Shown piece by piece: positions 63,104 to 64,000 of a stretch of DNA of 64,000 nucleotides. Every line of letters starts with the position of its first letter. Within the stretch, counting starts at the first letter, position 1. A program made the position numbers and the translations under genes. The notes beneath the pieces are model-generated. The model had not been told where the DNA came from, made no database searches, and saw nothing but the letters and a program-made list of their open reading frames with translations. The stretch comes from Epilithonimonas zeae. Its GTDB lineage: Bacteria > Bacteroidota > Bacteroidia > Flavobacteriales > Weeksellaceae. The stretch is from contig NZ_FSRK01000002.1 of assembly GCF_900141765.1 (NCBI RefSeq), positions 558,001 to 622,000 on the forward strand. Direction: 5' to 3'.

Positions 63104-64000
63104 TTATCTGGTGCGGTTTTTAATGTCTTTGTCTGCGCTGCTGATATCTCTTATTTTCTGAACTTTTTTGTTCCCGAAATTATAAGTGATGCTGAAGTTC
63201 ACGCTTTGATTATATTGATTTTGATTGATGTAATTGAAGTTTCCGTTATCTTGTTGGTCGGTAATTACAACTTTATTTGTTTTCAGAATATCATAGATTT
63301 CCAGAGCAAATGTCCAGTCGTTCCATACTTTTTTAACATTGAAATCAAGGCTCATTAATGATTTCAGGTAACCAATTTCAATTTGTTGATTGTCAACATA
63401 CCAATAGTTGACGCCAAGAAACCAAGTTTTATTTTTATCTAGTCTTACGGTGTTATTCGTTTGGATTAGTAAACTGTTAGATTTGATTTTGTTAACGTAA
63501 TCTGGAAAAACATCACCTGTTAATGGGTCTGTGTTTAGGAATCCATTATTCACATTTCTTTGTACACCAATGTTGAAATTACTTGTCAGATATTGCTTGA
63601 AGAAAGATTTCTGCATTCCCAACATTGCGGACATCTCTTGTCTGTCTCCGAAATTGGTTCTGATATATCTTAATTCCTTGGTCGTAACACCATTTTTGAC
63701 AACTTCTCTTTGGAGAGGAACTTGGGTAATAACATCTTTTGATAATGAATGATTCACGATGAAGAAGTATGAATTCTTGAACATATAAGTGAACTCATTC
63801 GTATAAACTGAAGATGCTTTTACAAAAGGGTTATTCTGAGTATAATTCACATCTGTCAGAATATTTTTCACAGGATTCAATTCCCAGAAACTCGGTCTTC
63901 TCATTCTGCTGGAGAAAGCGTAAGAAATATTATTTTTATCATTAATGGCATAGTTAAGACTTACATACGGAAGAAGATTATTGTAATTTCTTTCGATATT
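63104..64000 (-). CDS. C-terminal part of an outer-membrane beta-barrel receptor (partial)
   Basis: About 298 residues; the frame stays open to the window edge, so the first Met at 63904 is internal. RMRRPSFWELNPVKN and the repeating amphipathic strands match the OMP_b-brl_3 type of TonB-dependent-receptor-like barrels common in Flavobacteriia. The end (FSITYNFGNKKVQKIRD) is a typical last strand with a short basic tail. Ligand unknown. Confidence 0.8.
   Translation of the reverse strand, partial: NIERNYNNLLPYVSLNYAINDKNNISYAFSSRMRRPSFWELNPVKNILTDVNYTQNNPFVKASSVYTNEFTYMFKNSYFFIVNHSLSKDVITQVPLQREVVKNGVTTKELRYIRTNFGDRQEMSAMLGMQKSFFKQYLTSNFNIGVQRNVNNGFLNTDPLTGDVFPDYVNKIKSNSLLIQTNNTVRLDKNKTWFLGVNYWYVDNQQIEIGYLKSLMSLDFNVKKVWNDWTFALEIYDILKTNKVVITDQQDNGNFNYINQNQYNQSVNFSITYNFGNKKVQKIRDISSADKDIKNRTR

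Overview
The window is AT-rich chromosomal DNA from a member of the Bacteroidota, class Flavobacteriia, most likely the Chryseobacterium/Epilithonimonas group (Weeksellaceae). The signs are two GLPGLI-family genes, a type IX secretion plug protein, a DUF4293 gene divergent from rho, a methionine synthase split over two genes, bacillithiol synthesis (bshC), and promoters of the Bacteroidota form TTG-N19..21-TAnnTTTG. It is mostly housekeeping and metabolic sequence. I found no rRNA, tRNA, CRISPR array, transposase or prophage.

Layout. 0-8 kb: end of a beta-barrel protein, bshC, a LysM/periplasmic-binding protein, fabD, a GHMP kinase and pckA. 7.7-18.2 kb: a secreted unknown, an MBL hydrolase, a type IX plug protein, a small GNAT, rho (with an N/Q-rich disordered arm) and its divergent DUF4293 partner, an M28 peptidase, an MsbA-like ABC exporter, a DUF1801 protein, a tRNA-binding-domain protein without a normal start codon, a TPR protein and a HExxH protein. 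18.3-23.1 kb: a suf operon (sufA-like, sufB, sufC, sufD) that also holds a periplasmic hydroxyisourate hydrolase and a cupin. 23.2-34.1 kb: tandem GLPGLI genes, a Glu-rich TPR protein, lptE, a sigma-54 activator, a TPR/lipoprotein/S41 group, miaB and two TonB-C-terminal-like secreted proteins. 34.2-38.9 kb: OsmC, DUF1990, a frameshifted MGH1/GH63-type glucosidase and an SDR dehydrogenase.

39.0-47.7 kb is the clearest functional unit: a SAM-I riboswitch followed by homoserine acyltransferase, homoserine dehydrogenase (ACT domains but no aspartokinase), a sulfhydrylase, split metH and metF. Together they run from aspartate semialdehyde to methionine, with SAM feedback at the leader. 47.8-50.5 kb: hutI, hutG and a HAD hydrolase interrupted by an in-frame TGA. 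50.7-57.4 kb: DUF2911, methionine aminotransferase, miaA, a thioredoxin-family protein, NUDIX, xerD, dCMP deaminase, enoyl-CoA hydratase and rlpA. 57.5-64 kb: eno, gltA, two arginine-deiminase-fold enzymes around a CPBP protease, and the end of an outer-membrane receptor.

No clearly new multi-gene system stands out. The observations most worth following are: a family of five structured intergenic repeats; a nested inverted repeat with four TCGCAAAG arms upstream of a probably near-leaderless TTG-start miaA; four exact-spaced 7-bp repeats directly behind the lptE start codon (possible phase switch); the N/Q-rich arm of Rho; the purine-degradation enzyme inside the suf operon; and three genes that look broken or mis-started (glucosidase, HAD hydrolase, tRNA-binding protein).
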